Source: Nyssa sinensis
Taxonomy: Eukaryota > Streptophyta > Magnoliopsida > Cornales > Nyssaceae
NCBI GenBank assembly: GCA_008638375.1
Contig: CM018032.1
Coordinates: 3,739,001 to 3,803,000 of the forward strand
Direction of reading: 5' to 3'
Length of the DNA: 64,000 nt
Made by a program: the position numbers and the translations under genes. This document shows, in pieces, positions 46,428-57,580 of this stretch. Every line of letters starts with the position of its first letter. Position 1 is the first letter of the stretch. The notes under the pieces are model-generated. The model was not told where the DNA came from. It saw only the letters and a program-made list of their open reading frames with translations, and did no database searches.

Positions 46428-47253
46428 TATGACAAAAAAAATAGGAGGAGAAATTGGAAAGACAACTATGTATGAGCTTTGAAAAGATGAAAATCTAAAC
46501 ATTTTCTTCCAAATTATTATTCTAAGCCTCCATATGAATTCAAGTGAAATAATGTGAACTCATCAAGAGCTTTGTCCTTAGTAAAACTTAACGTACGTGA
46601 ATGAGAAGTCCAAAACACTCTAAACGATAGAAGTGGTGTAGTCTAGATACACCATTGACTTCCTATGACCACTACCAAAGAAACATATATAAAAGAAAAG
46701 ATCAAGGTACTAGATACCTTTACCTGGCGCATGATGCACCATACGACGCCAATGAAAGTTGGGAGACCATGAACAGTAAGGTAATCACGACTTAGCACCA
46801 AATGAGATGAATATAATGACTAGATGTGGAACTAGTCAAGATATTGGTAACAAGAAAAAATAGTTAAGTAACTGAAAAGATGACTCAGGATGAGTAATGA
46901 AAGTAATAGACCCTTAGCCATAGATCTAAGAACTAAAGAAATACGCATGGGAATGTTAATACTAAAATTTAGAGACAATGAGTTAAAAGTTCTGCGGAAG
47001 TTAAAAGGTCAAACCCTTGACTTACTAAATTCACTATTGAATTAAAACAAAGAGGAATACAAAAGAACTGTGAACCCTATATAAAGAAATCTTCTCGCTT
47101 AAGATTATAGTATTTGAATGTTGGAGATAAGTCTAAGAGACAGATTAAAAAAAGGGAACTATAATGATGAAATTGGCATGAAGAGATAATAGAGTTTCTT
47201 AGATTATGAGCATTCGAGTTTTAAGGACAAAACTCAATTTAAGAGGGGTAGAC
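46428..47253 (+). other. Residual interior of the large-LTR element
   Basis: 826 bp without coding domains, A-rich, ending in the polypurine tract before the 3' LTR. Confidence 0.7.
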
Positions 47254-47591
47254 TGTAACACTCCAATTCAAAAAAATAGGACTAATTCCATAAATACCTA
47301 AAGAGGGTCAAATAATAATACTGAGATAGGCCAAGCCAATGAATGTAATACTAAAATAAACCCGAATTGTTCGGATTTTATGTTACGATATCAAATGAAA
47401 TGAACGGTCTTAAAAATATAGACGATGTCGGGCGATACCCGAGCACGCCATGAGCGAGCATCAAAATACGTGTACATATATGTATACATATATGGGTATG
47501 TATATATATGCATAGATATAATTTAAATTAATATATATATATATATATATGGCCATGTATATAAATATGACTATTAGGTGTATATATGTGG

Positions 47592-47624
<33 letters not shown>

Positions 47625-50432
47625 GGTTGTATATACATGTATATATATTTATAAGCCTATATATATTAAATATATCACATGGCAGTATATATATATATAT
47701 AATTAATATATATATATATATATCACATGTGCACTAATTAGGTGTGAGGGAGTGTGTGTGTGTGTGTTATATATATATATATATATTATACATATTTAAC
47801 TTACACATAAACGCAAAACATAATGAGTGGAGGGGGTTACAAATTCAGAAATTAAACAGAAAAGGAAAGGTCAAAGAAAGAGAAAGGAAGAGAAAGACAA
47901 GAAGAGAGAAAGAAGAGCAGTTACAAATATATATACATATATGCACCATATGTACATGTAGGAAGCAAACCAATCATGGGTGCATTTTAGGAAGGAGATC
48001 AGAAGGAGCTGAGGAGTTTGGAGATTCAGAAAGGAGAAACATAAAAGGAAGGAGGAGAAACAACAAGGAAAATGTTAGAAAAATTTATTGCAATTTCAAG
48101 TTTTTGATTTCTGGGTTTTTCATAAAGTTGCATAAAGCTTAGAAATACTTATATAGTTAAATTTTATTGGGAAAATGGAGCACGTAGGAAGAAACCGCAA
48201 GTGAAATGGTAAAGAAATGAGGGAGAAAAATGGGTTTATCAAAAAGTTGATGGTTTGGAAAAATAGGAATTTTAGTGTGTTTAGAGGCTTAAATTGCTAT
48301 CTAGAGGGTCTAAATTATATTTTAAGGTGTTTAAAAATGAAATTTGGCTTTAAAATGAAGAAAAAATGGAAAAAAAAATATAAGAAAAGTACAATCCGGT
48401 CATCGGCGCCAGAGAAGGTGACCGAAACTGCCACCGGACCTTCGTTGGAAAGTCGAGGAAAAAGAAGGGTTTCAGGTCGGCGGGCTTGGGTCGGGACCCG
48501 CCCAGGCGCACCCATGGGCATTTCAATGCTACGTTGTTTGGGCCTATTTGAATTTCAAATAGAAACAATTCTTGTTTTAAAAAGGGGGAGTAATGCAGCC
48601 AAGGGGTTTCGAACCCTATTGCTTGTGGGCGTAAGGCCCTTATGGCAAGGAAGTCTACCACCGTACCATTGACGCACATGTGGTTAAATATGAGAATAAC
48701 ATATATATATATATATATTATAGTATTAATTAATTAAATTAATTAATTTAGTTAATTGTTAAATTAATTTTTGATGTCCAAATTTGTCAAGTGAATAGTG
48801 TAAATTTATTATTTTAGACCTTCTGGACCCACTGGTATGGTCAGTTTCATGAGACAGAGTCCTAAAAAATAAAATACCCTTAGAAATGTGAAATGACCAA
48901 AATGCCCCTAAGTCTAGTGTGAGTCAAACAGACTCTGATAAAAATAAATGAATAGTAAATCTTTATTATTTCAAGCATTTCGGACTCAATGGTAAAGTTC
49001 AATTTGTGAAAAGAGGCCCTGAGGAATAAAGACACGTAAAAGTACAAAATAACTATTTTGCCCTTTTTAGTACAGAAGTCCAAATTGGAAACTATGAAAG
49101 CCTAAACTGACTTTTTTCGACATTCTGGACTCAATAGTAAAGTCTAAATTAGTAAAAGAGATACTTATAATAACAAAGTATAAAATTTTATGAATATCAT
49201 TAGAATTGAGAGATGTTTATAGAGTTATAAGGAACTCAAAGGGAAAAGAAAAAGTCACGGAATACTAGGACGCACTGATAAGGTAAGTAATCCCCAATCT
49301 CTTACATGTGGTCTTCCAAGCCACGTTCATTCTATTACTACCAATTTTGTACTCTTGTACGTACTACATATTTATTGTTTTTATAATATGATATTGTTCT
49401 ATCTGTGGATGTTTATTGACTACTATATCATTGATTGTTATCTTGGATTATGCCTTGAAAGGCCTACGGTTATGTGTTTACTGCATGATATTCCATTTTA
49501 TAAACTTATTATGGAATTAGGAAAATCATGATTTATTATGAATGCCGAATTTGTGTTCAGTCACAATTTCCATCCAATGCTTTCTGAGTTGACAGGACCT
49601 ACAGGTCGAGTTCGTGAATGGACATATCGCAATGATGGCGTTTTTACGCATTGAGTGATGGTGGCATTTTATATGCATTAAGGTTAAGGGGGGTATGCCG
49701 GGCCCTAGAAGACCGAGGGTTTGCCAAGCCTTGAACAGAGTAAATGCATCACTAATAGTTGATTGACATGTTTACGTTTATTGGATTCATAGGATGTTGT
49801 CATTTCCTATAAATAATCTTATTTTGAGAGTTCACTTATTGATTGTTATCGGTTTATTGTGGCAGTACTTTTATGTTGACTGATTTCTATTGAGCTTTTT
49901 CATGTTCATGTTATATCAATTACTCATGATTAATTATTGGAACCTCTACGATTTATTTTCCATTATGGCATTTTATCCTTATTCGCTATTACCGTATTTT
50001 ATTCCATGATTGGCTATCATGTTCACATTTATGAAATCATGTTCTTTCTATGTTAACATTAACCCGTGTCGGAGATGAAAATTTATTTACTGAGCTTCGT
50101 TAGCTCATCTCGACTTATTTATTTTTCAGGTAGGGATGTTGCAGGACCGCAGTAGGAGTCCAAGAGCATAGGGGGACAGTTTGAGGAATATGTTAGAAGT
50201 GATGTAGTTTTCTTATTTATTCACCACCTAAGGGTGATGTTATGTTAGTTTCTGTTTGGTTTCTGTTTTGACCTTGTCAAATCATATTATATATTTAAGA
50301 CTTTCGTTGATTTACAATTTAAGTTTTATATTAAATATTATTGTCATTGATACAAGGAAAGAAAAGTAGGGACGACCACAACGTCTGCCCCACGATACAA
50401 GATCCGCATAGGATGAGTTTCGAGTCGTGAAA
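47254..50432 (+). repeat. 3' LTR, full length (3.2 kb)
   Basis: Starts TGTAACACTCC and ends GAGTCGTGAAA, probably a mutated GTCGTGACA end, directly before the TATAT target copy. It contains the same internal parts as the 5' LTR. Confidence 0.85.
48592..48685 (-). repeat. tRNA-like module in the 3' LTR
   Basis: Same module as 45122-45212 with a retained B box (GGTTCGAAACC) and a more decayed A box (TGCGTCAATGGT). Confidence 0.45.
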
Positions 50433-50437
50433 TATAT

Positions 50438-50639
50438 AAAATAGTGTGCAGCTGAATATTGTTGTATCTTTGTATAATAGCCATTATTCGGAATGATTTT
50501 TGCAGTAGCAGAAATCATTAAGGTTGATGAATGAGGATGTGTGACATATTTTGAATTGTTATAGAACATATGATTCATATGTGAGAGATGACATGAATGT
50601 TGAAACAAGTTTAAATATAAAAAAAAATACAATAAAGTA
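50438..50639. other. Spacer between LTR element and MITE
   Basis: No gene seen. Confidence 0.5.
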
Positions 50640-50894
50640 CTCCATCCGTCCCACAATTATAGCCCCATTTGGGGAATCCAACTTTTTATGAGTATTATTT
50701 TAAAATTATTTCATTTTCTTATTATACCCTTATTTAATTTTAAATTTTCAGCACTACAGTGAATGAAAATTATATGAGTGAAAGAGGTTTGGAAGGGTAG
50801 TTTTAGAAATTTATTAGTTAAAGTACAAAACGAGACTCTTAAAATGGGACATTGTAAAATGGAATAAAAGACTCTTAAAATGGGATGGAGGGAG
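50640..50894. mobile_element. Stowaway-type (Tc1/mariner) MITE
   Basis: 255 bp with inverted ends CTCCATCCGTCCCA and TGGGATGGAGGGAG, flanked by TA on both sides (50638-50639, 50895-50896). The CTCCCTCCGTCCCA terminus and TA target are diagnostic of Stowaway elements. No coding capacity. Confidence 0.9.
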
Positions 50895-51500
50895 TATGTT
50901 AAATTAGGTTTAAATAAAAAAAAATTAATTTCAAATATTTCATGCAGGTTGTAAATATGCATGAAAACGGAATATTGTAATATGAATGTATTTCTAACCT
51001 CTTCAAGGCAATGTATTATATTTTCCAATAAAATATAAGGTGATTTATTTTGAATATGTTACAACATGTTATAATTTGAAAGGACTCACTATGGCAGAGA
51101 TTGTAGTATTATAGTATTGTGTGTATCAATATGTTGGTCACTGCACAAGGGAGTTGGGAGTTGGGAGTGGGAGTATAGTCCAGGAATTGGCATATACATA
51201 TGTAAAGGCAATTTAGTAATTTCATGAATAGTCCAACTTTAATCGTAATTTTCCAAACAGGGGATAGTATTAAAACTTTCACTAATTAATCCAATCTCAC
51301 TTTTTCCAAACAAGATACAAATTTTAACTATCACATTATTTAATCCAATTCTTTCTTTCCTTCAATATTTTATCCCAATACTATTTAATTCGACTAATTC
51401 AGTCCGGCAACCAAACTAGGCCAATATGTCAAAGTATTTGACAATACTAGTCAGGTTTGAGCGTGTGCAAGCGAAAACTCAGTCAAATAGAGAGAGAAGA
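50895..51500. repeat. Spacer with one end of a probable MITE
   Basis: The end at 51422 reads, on the minus strand, GGCCTAGTTTGGTTGCCGGA, a GGCC..GTTTGGTT terminus common in plant MITEs. Inside are repeated words TTTAATCCAATYYYWYTTT and TTTTCCAAACA. The left end is not found, so boundaries and family are uncertain. This lies just upstream of the STOP1 leader. Confidence 0.35.
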
Positions 51501-53168
51501 GGGCTCCAGTGGTGCTCAGCAACTTGGATTGTAGACCCCTACAGTCTCTTTCAAAGTCAGTTAACATTTTCTTTCTACACCAAGAGGTGCTCTGTTTGAC
51601 CTACCTTCTTAGAAGAAGCCGAACGGGTCTCTCCTTGAACTTGGGTCATGGCGGTGGCGTACCTTCCTGGTAAGCACAAAGCCCCCAGTTCACTCTCCCC
51701 AATATATTATTTTTATGCATTTATAATCTTCATCAATGCCGAAACCGGGTCAAATATATACAGACACACACACACACACACATATATATAGGTTTATATA
51801 CAGAGAGAATCATCCAGTGGGTGGGTGGGTCCTGGCCTAACTCCAATCAGAGTTATTTGTCCTTTAGTGATTTAATTAACTGCAGAACAAAGAAGCCCCA
51901 GGTGATAAAAATAATCTAATCAATATTGACCCACAAAGTAATGGTGATGATTGATTGATTACTTCTCTGATAGAAGACAGCCAACAAATTAACGGTGATG
52001 ATTGAATTGTTTTATAGACTATGGTCCCATTGCGGAACAGACTAATTCTGCTTGGTACCGGAGATGCTAATATATTGATTCAGCTCAGCTTCATTCCCCT
52101 TTTCCATTCCTCTCTCTACGTGCAATCACTCACGGCAGACAAAGGGCATCTATGCAATCTTGAATCTGGTGAGTCTCTCTCTCGCCCCCCTTTGAGTTAG
52201 TCTCTGTTTCTAGGGTTCTTTATTATTAAGATGATACATCTTGAATTTCAATTGATGTTACCTCTTAACTTTGTTAGTTTCTGATTGTGGATATTGAGTT
52301 TGTGGTCGGATCTTCTTATGTTCTTTTGCTGAAATAGCTTCTACTTATAACAATCTTGCAATGATATTTGGGAACTTTGGTGAGAAAAAAAAAATTGTTG
52401 ATAATTTTTCCTTTTTTCACCATGAAAAGGCAAAACAAAAGGCAATTAGGATAAGAGATTTGATTCTCATGTAAGTTTTGTAAGTGTATTGGGATATATT
52501 CTGGTTTTGAAAATCATGAAATAATGTTTTTGGATCCGGGGTCACTTTAATCAATATTGAAGAAAGGTGAGATTTTAGGGTGATGCAAAATTACTTGTAC
52601 AGATATTGACTTTCAATTGAAAAATGGTTGATTGATGATATTTGATTTAGGTGGTTTTTGATTTTATGAGTAACAAGTTGAATTTAGTTTGTTACTGTTG
52701 GCCAACTCATTTTCCTTTCGTTCCGTTCTTTTTTTTTCCCCCCTTTTTTGGGATGGTGTTGGGAGGATTTGTTGAAAAATATATGAATACTAACCAATGC
52801 TTGTTGAGAGTAAGAAATAAGAGCTAAATTTTAACTATAGATGGGAGGATATAATTTTTAGTACTGTAGCTTGAATTTTTCTTTTTTTTTTAAATCCTTT
52901 CTTTGATTGATTTATTTATTTCTTGGGTTAGATGGTGATTTTTAGTGATTGATCGGGTAGTGTTGGATGCAAATTTTTAAGTAGACTTTGTAAAATGAGT
53001 TCTTAAGTGATTTATAATTCAATCTGTACAAGAGTTTTAATGTCTTACTTTTTGGTTTTCCCCTCTTTCCAGTTGACTTTACTTGTTTCTGATGAATATT
53101 TTATATTTTCTTGATAAATTGCAGCTTTTTAACATTGGGTTTTGGTACTTGAGTAAGAGGATTTTGAA
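51501..53168 (+). promoter_or_regulatory. STOP1 5' leader with intron
   Basis: A good intron (donor CTG|GTGAGT at 52169, acceptor TTGCAG ending 53124) lies directly before the STOP1 start, leaving 44 bases of leader between acceptor and ATG. Further upstream, an ATG at 51648 opens MAVAYLPG followed by a donor-like GTAAGC (51671), which could be an alternative first exon with a short upstream ORF. CT-rich and TA/CA runs occur at 51765-51790 and 52173-52185. The transcription start is not determined. Confidence 0.55.
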
Positions 53169-54758
53169 ATGGATCCTAAAGAGAGGGTCTGTGCAGACAC
53201 ATGGAAAAACTCTTCTTTCTCTGGGAATGAATTACCCAAAAAAGTTCCCCCTGATCACCAGTCTTTCACCAATTTCAATTTGCAGCAACATCAGCAGAAG
53301 TGGGAAGATCCTTCAGTTCTAGATTATGGCATAAGGATTGAATCACAATTCCCAGATTTCAAGCAATCCTTTGAAACTCCATCTTCAATAACTTGCAACG
53401 CCAATAATCAAACCAAAATTGTGGATCAACCAGATGGTCAGATGAATGATTCGCGCGATGCAAGTAGAATCCAAGATTGGGATCCGAGAGCAATGTTGAA
53501 CAACCTTTCTTTCCTAGAACAAAAGATTCATCAATTGCAGGAGTTGGTGCATTTAATTGTTGGCCGGAGAGGCCAAGTCGTGGGTCAGTCAGATGAACTT
53601 GCTGCTCAGCAACAGCAGCTTGTCACTGCTGATCTCACTTCCATCATCATTCAATTGATCTCCACTGCAGGTAGTCTCCTCCCATCTGTAAAACATAACC
53701 TTTCCTCTGCAAATCCTTCCATCAGCCAGTTTGGGCACCTTGGTGGAGCCACCTTCCCCTCAGGGACAAATATAAATGGCAGTGTTCTGCCACAAACTAT
53801 TAGTGGAAGCAAGATTTCTGATCAGTCCAACCAGGTTGATCTAACAGGTAATTGCAGGACTGAACAAAACTGCCCTCTTGAAGAACATGAATTAAAAGAT
53901 GAAGAAGATGTTGATGAAGGAGAGAACCTGCCCCCAGGCTCCTATGAAATCCTGCAACTAGAGAAAGAAGAAATCCTTGCTCCTCACACCCACTTCTGCA
54001 CAATATGTGGGAAGGGTTTCAAGAGAGATGCAAATTTAAGGATGCATATGAGAGGTCATGGGGATGAGTACAAAACTGCAGCAGCACTTGCCAAACCTAA
54101 CAAGGAATCCAGCTCCGAGCCAATGCTTATCAAGAGATATTCCTGCCCTTATGCTGGTTGCAAGCGGAACAAAGATCATAAGAAGTTTCAGCCTCTGAAG
54201 ACTATCTTATGTGTGAAAAACCATTACAAGAGAACCCATTGTGACAAAAGCTACACTTGCAGTAGATGCAATACTAAGAAATTCTCTGTCATTGCAGATC
54301 TTAAAACTCATGAGAAGCACTGTGGCAGGGATAAATGGCTTTGTTCTTGTGGAACAACTTTCTCTAGAAAAGACAAGCTGTTTGGACATATTGCTCTTTT
54401 CCAGGGCCACACTCCTGCAATTGCCCTAGATGAAATGAAAGGATCTGCAACTGGGCCATCTGATCGGGGGGAAAACAATGAAGCAACAAATAAGGTTGGA
54501 TATATAGGATTCAACTTTGGCACAAATGCTCCTAGTGGAAGTGGGGTTCAAAATGCCGTGGATGTGAAAGGGAGCATCGATGATCCTACTGGTTATTTCT
54601 CGCCTTTGAACTTCGATACATGTAATGTTAGTGGCTTTCATGAATTCCCTCGACCCCCATTTGAAGATTCAGAAAGTTCGTTCTCTTTTCTAATATCTGG
54701 GTCTTATAATTACCCTAGGAAGGCTGGGGGTGAGTCAGGTTCTAATGATGTTGAGTGA
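53169..54758 (+). CDS. STOP1: STOP1-type C2H2 zinc-finger transcription factor
   Basis: 529 residues in one coding exon. STOP1 (SENSITIVE TO PROTON RHIZOTOXICITY 1) is a nuclear factor that activates malate transporter and other genes for low-pH and aluminium tolerance and phosphate-starvation root responses. The N-terminus MDPKERVCADTWKNSS, the block WEDPSVLDYGIRIE and DWDPRAMLNNLSFLEQKIHQ are family hallmarks. The zinc-finger region spans about 277-414: C277/C280/H293/H297 first, then C326..H357, C364..H384 and C392..H414 pairs. An acidic Glu/Asp stretch (about 233-250) lies just before the fingers. No break is seen and the length is usual. Start chosen at the conserved MDPKE; an earlier ATG at 53083 is in another frame. 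It converges on PS1. Confidence 0.96.
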   Translation: MDPKERVCADTWKNSSFSGNELPKKVPPDHQSFTNFNLQQHQQKWEDPSVLDYGIRIESQFPDFKQSFETPSSITCNANNQTKIVDQPDGQMNDSRDASRIQDWDPRAMLNNLSFLEQKIHQLQELVHLIVGRRGQVVGQSDELAAQQQQLVTADLTSIIIQLISTAGSLLPSVKHNLSSANPSISQFGHLGGATFPSGTNINGSVLPQTISGSKISDQSNQVDLTGNCRTEQNCPLEEHELKDEEDVDEGENLPPGSYEILQLEKEEILAPHTHFCTICGKGFKRDANLRMHMRGHGDEYKTAAALAKPNKESSSEPMLIKRYSCPYAGCKRNKDHKKFQPLKTILCVKNHYKRTHCDKSYTCSRCNTKKFSVIADLKTHEKHCGRDKWLCSCGTTFSRKDKLFGHIALFQGHTPAIALDEMKGSATGPSDRGENNEATNKVGYIGFNFGTNAPSGSGVQNAVDVKGSIDDPTGYFSPLNFDTCNVSGFHEFPRPPFEDSESSFSFLISGSYNYPRKAGGESGSNDVE

Positions 54759-54866
54759 TGTCAACATGTGTTTGGATTTTAGTTTGCAGCAAGGTCCATG
54801 GTTTATTACTGGCATTGGCATTTGTAAGGTGAAGTGACTCCTTGTACCTATAATTTCTTAAACTTA

Positions 54867-54872
54867 AATAAA
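54867..54872 (+). terminator. Candidate polyadenylation signal of STOP1
   Basis: AATAAA 109 bases after the stop codon, in T/A-rich 3' flank. Confidence 0.45.
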
Positions 54873-55437
54873 TGTCTTTTTATTCAATTATTGGTGTCTA
54901 TGTATATATTGAGGGTTGGTTGTCATGGAATTGTTGAATATTAGAACTTCTAAAGCTTAAGCTCAGCAATAGTGGGAGGAGAAGCAAAAATCTCATTCAA
55001 CATTCAACCACGGATCATGTCCATGCTCCTCAGCTCAGTGGCTTTCAATTTCAGCCATGTCAAGAGAAAATGGTATGACAAAGAACTTGTAAAGTACCTC
55101 TAAGCCACCCAAACATTTCAAGGTATTCATCAAACAATTACCTCACTAACATTGAGGTAAATGGTATGATTGTATGTAACACTCCATGCTATTGCAAACA
55201 AACACATTGATAACGTATTGTGAATCCTGCAGTTCTCCCTTGCATCTGGAAACCTTGGTTAAGTGAGGGAACAAACTGAAATGTAGCACAGTTGTACAGT
55301 CATGGCAACTAAAAATGAAGGGTGTGGCTATCAGTAGAACCAAAGCAATAAGTCAAATGACAATTACTTCTTGTGTGCACGGATATGTATATACAAATGT
55401 ATATATACATATACATATACATTTGTGCACACACGCG

Positions 55438-55468
<31 letters not shown>

Positions 55469-55797
55469 TTGTGTGTGTATATGTGTATCAGTATGGGTAT
55501 GTGTATATGTATTTATGGATGTATCTAAATTTATGTACACAGAAATGTATGGATGCATGTGTAGAGAAAGATTAACGTTTTTACAATTTTTTCCTTTTCA
55601 TTAATATTTGCAAGCGTCTATCAGTTGAAGTTAAACCTTTAGAGGCGGGTTCCACATCTACTGCTACTTAAAACAAACATGAATTTTACAGGTCAACAAA
55701 GCATTAGACTTAGTGATGATGCAAGTGCTTCAAACTTCAAAATACATCTGGGAAGTCAAACAATACTATCCAGCTTGATGTGTCCTTTTTTGGGGGG

Positions 55798-55885
<88 letters not shown>

Positions 55886-56507
55886 TGGACATCATGGTAG
55901 TCGGATGCTATTTTGCCAGTGTTATCCACACCGTGACAAGTAAGAATGAATTAAATTAGATGATCTAATCCAAAACCCGTCTTGAAGTTGCCCACCAACT
56001 CATCTAAACATAATTTTTCAAATAATTTCCTGACGCATCCTAAGATTCCTTGCCCACCCAACTAATTTAGCAGGCGGTTCTGAATCCTATCTCAATTCCA
56101 CTAGAAAAAAGTCTGATTCTGGTTCTGCTCTTTAGTTGCCAAGAAACTCATTACCACAATGGACGAGCCTATAACCGCATCACAAATTGCTTTGTTATTA
56201 TTTCCCCCTATCATTTTCCGTGCCATTTTCCACTTATCCTAATGACATGTGTCTGTCTCTTTTTCCCCCTATGGTTCAAATCAAATGTCTAACTCAGAAC
56301 ATAGTGGCTTTTGCATTGATGCAAGAGTTGTTATTTGTAAGAGATCGCAATTGAACCCACGACATATATCATCAAATCAATTAATAGAATCAACAGTTAC
56401 AGACTGATGATAGCGAACCATGTAATTTCAAATTTCCAATTCATTGTTCACACGGAGAGTTTAGAGCAGGTATTGCTACCAATTACAGAACTTACAGCTA
56501 AACTGTT
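54873..56507. other. Intergenic region between STOP1 and PS1
   Basis: No gene seen. Microsatellites: CA/TA/TG runs at 55395-55520 and a pure (AG)n of about 80 bases at 55801-55883 behind a G run. Short ORFs here are microsatellite translations. Confidence 0.65.
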
Positions 56508-57529
56508 TTAGCTGACTAAACTGATCTTTCCATAATGAGAATTGTGGAGCAATATGAGCTTCAAACCCTTTGCGGCTTCTGATTTTGATAGCTTCTTTAG
56601 AGGACAGCGGTAATATTTCTCCCTTAAAACGACATCGTCTATGCAAGACCATGTAGGTCCTCTAGGAGAGCTGTCAGCCCACAAGAACCTCTCTGAGAAT
56701 GGGTTCACCAGACTCTCACGGAAATCCTCTGCCGTCTCACATATCAAACCCTGCAAAACGAACAAAACAATAAGTTCAAACTTATATTATGCATCATTGT
56801 GCATGAATAAACTCGCGTGTAAGCGCGCGTGCGCGCACACACACACACAGAGAAGGGGGGGGGGGGGGTGAGGCTAGCATCTTACTTCTGCCATAGCTTT
56901 GATCTTCAGAGTAACATCATTTGTAAGAAGGATGAGCTGTTCATCATTCTTAACTCTCCTAAAAAGAAGAGCACATTCAAGGATATGGTCTTCTGCTGTT
57001 GGTGAAACAATTTGTAGTAAACTTCCAAAGGCAGAAAATGGCACTGAGTTTGCTACCCCACCATGGAACCCCACGCTCCCCTCACTAAATTGAGACTGAG
57101 GAGAAGCAGGTGGGGTTGGTGCAATGGGCCTTCCCTCCTCTACTGAGGTCTGAACATGAATCCAGCAATTTGTATTCACCATACACTCTTCAATCCATTT
57201 TAACGCTGAACAAACCTCTGTTGTTTTCCTAAACAGACTTCCTCGCCGCTTCATGCAATCCAGTTCCCTTATAACTGATTAAAGAGCATCATCCATATTG
57301 GTCAGAAAAGGAAGGATTTCAAAACAAATTTATTTTGACAAACTCGGATAAAACTTTATTACCAATTCTTGGAATGATCAGTTGAGTCCCTTTGAGACCT
57401 TGCAAAAGCTGCAATGCCTTCCTTGACTCCTTGTTTAGAAGACAAGTACTGTCCACTACCATGTTCCACTTCCTCTTTTCGCCCCTGGTAGAGTTGTTCT
57501 ACAAATGGATTTTGTGGTAAATATATGTG

Positions 57530-57580
<51 letters not shown>

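Larger units (their letters stand above)
43814..50432 (+). mobile_element. Large-LTR retrotransposon with deleted interior
   Basis: Two long direct repeats start TGTAACACCCC (43814) and TGTAACACTCC (47254). The 5-bp TATAT lies on both sides (43809-43813 and 50433-50437), a target duplication. The 5' LTR stops matching at about 46427, and only 826 bp separates it from the 3' LTR. The primer-binding site, gag and pol are gone, lost in a deletion that also removed the last ~550 bp of the 5' LTR. The segment before the 3' LTR ends in a polypurine tract (TTTAAGAGGGGTAGAC). In the first 215 bp the LTRs differ at roughly one base in eight, mostly transitions, so the element is old. Confidence 0.88.

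Noticed and set aside
48217..48672. 151-codon ORF in the 3' LTR
   Set aside because: The matching 5' LTR region lacks the same open frame, so it is chance within an LTR.
55315..55604. Overlapping short ORFs between STOP1 and PS1
   Set aside because: Translations of CA/TA/TG microsatellites.
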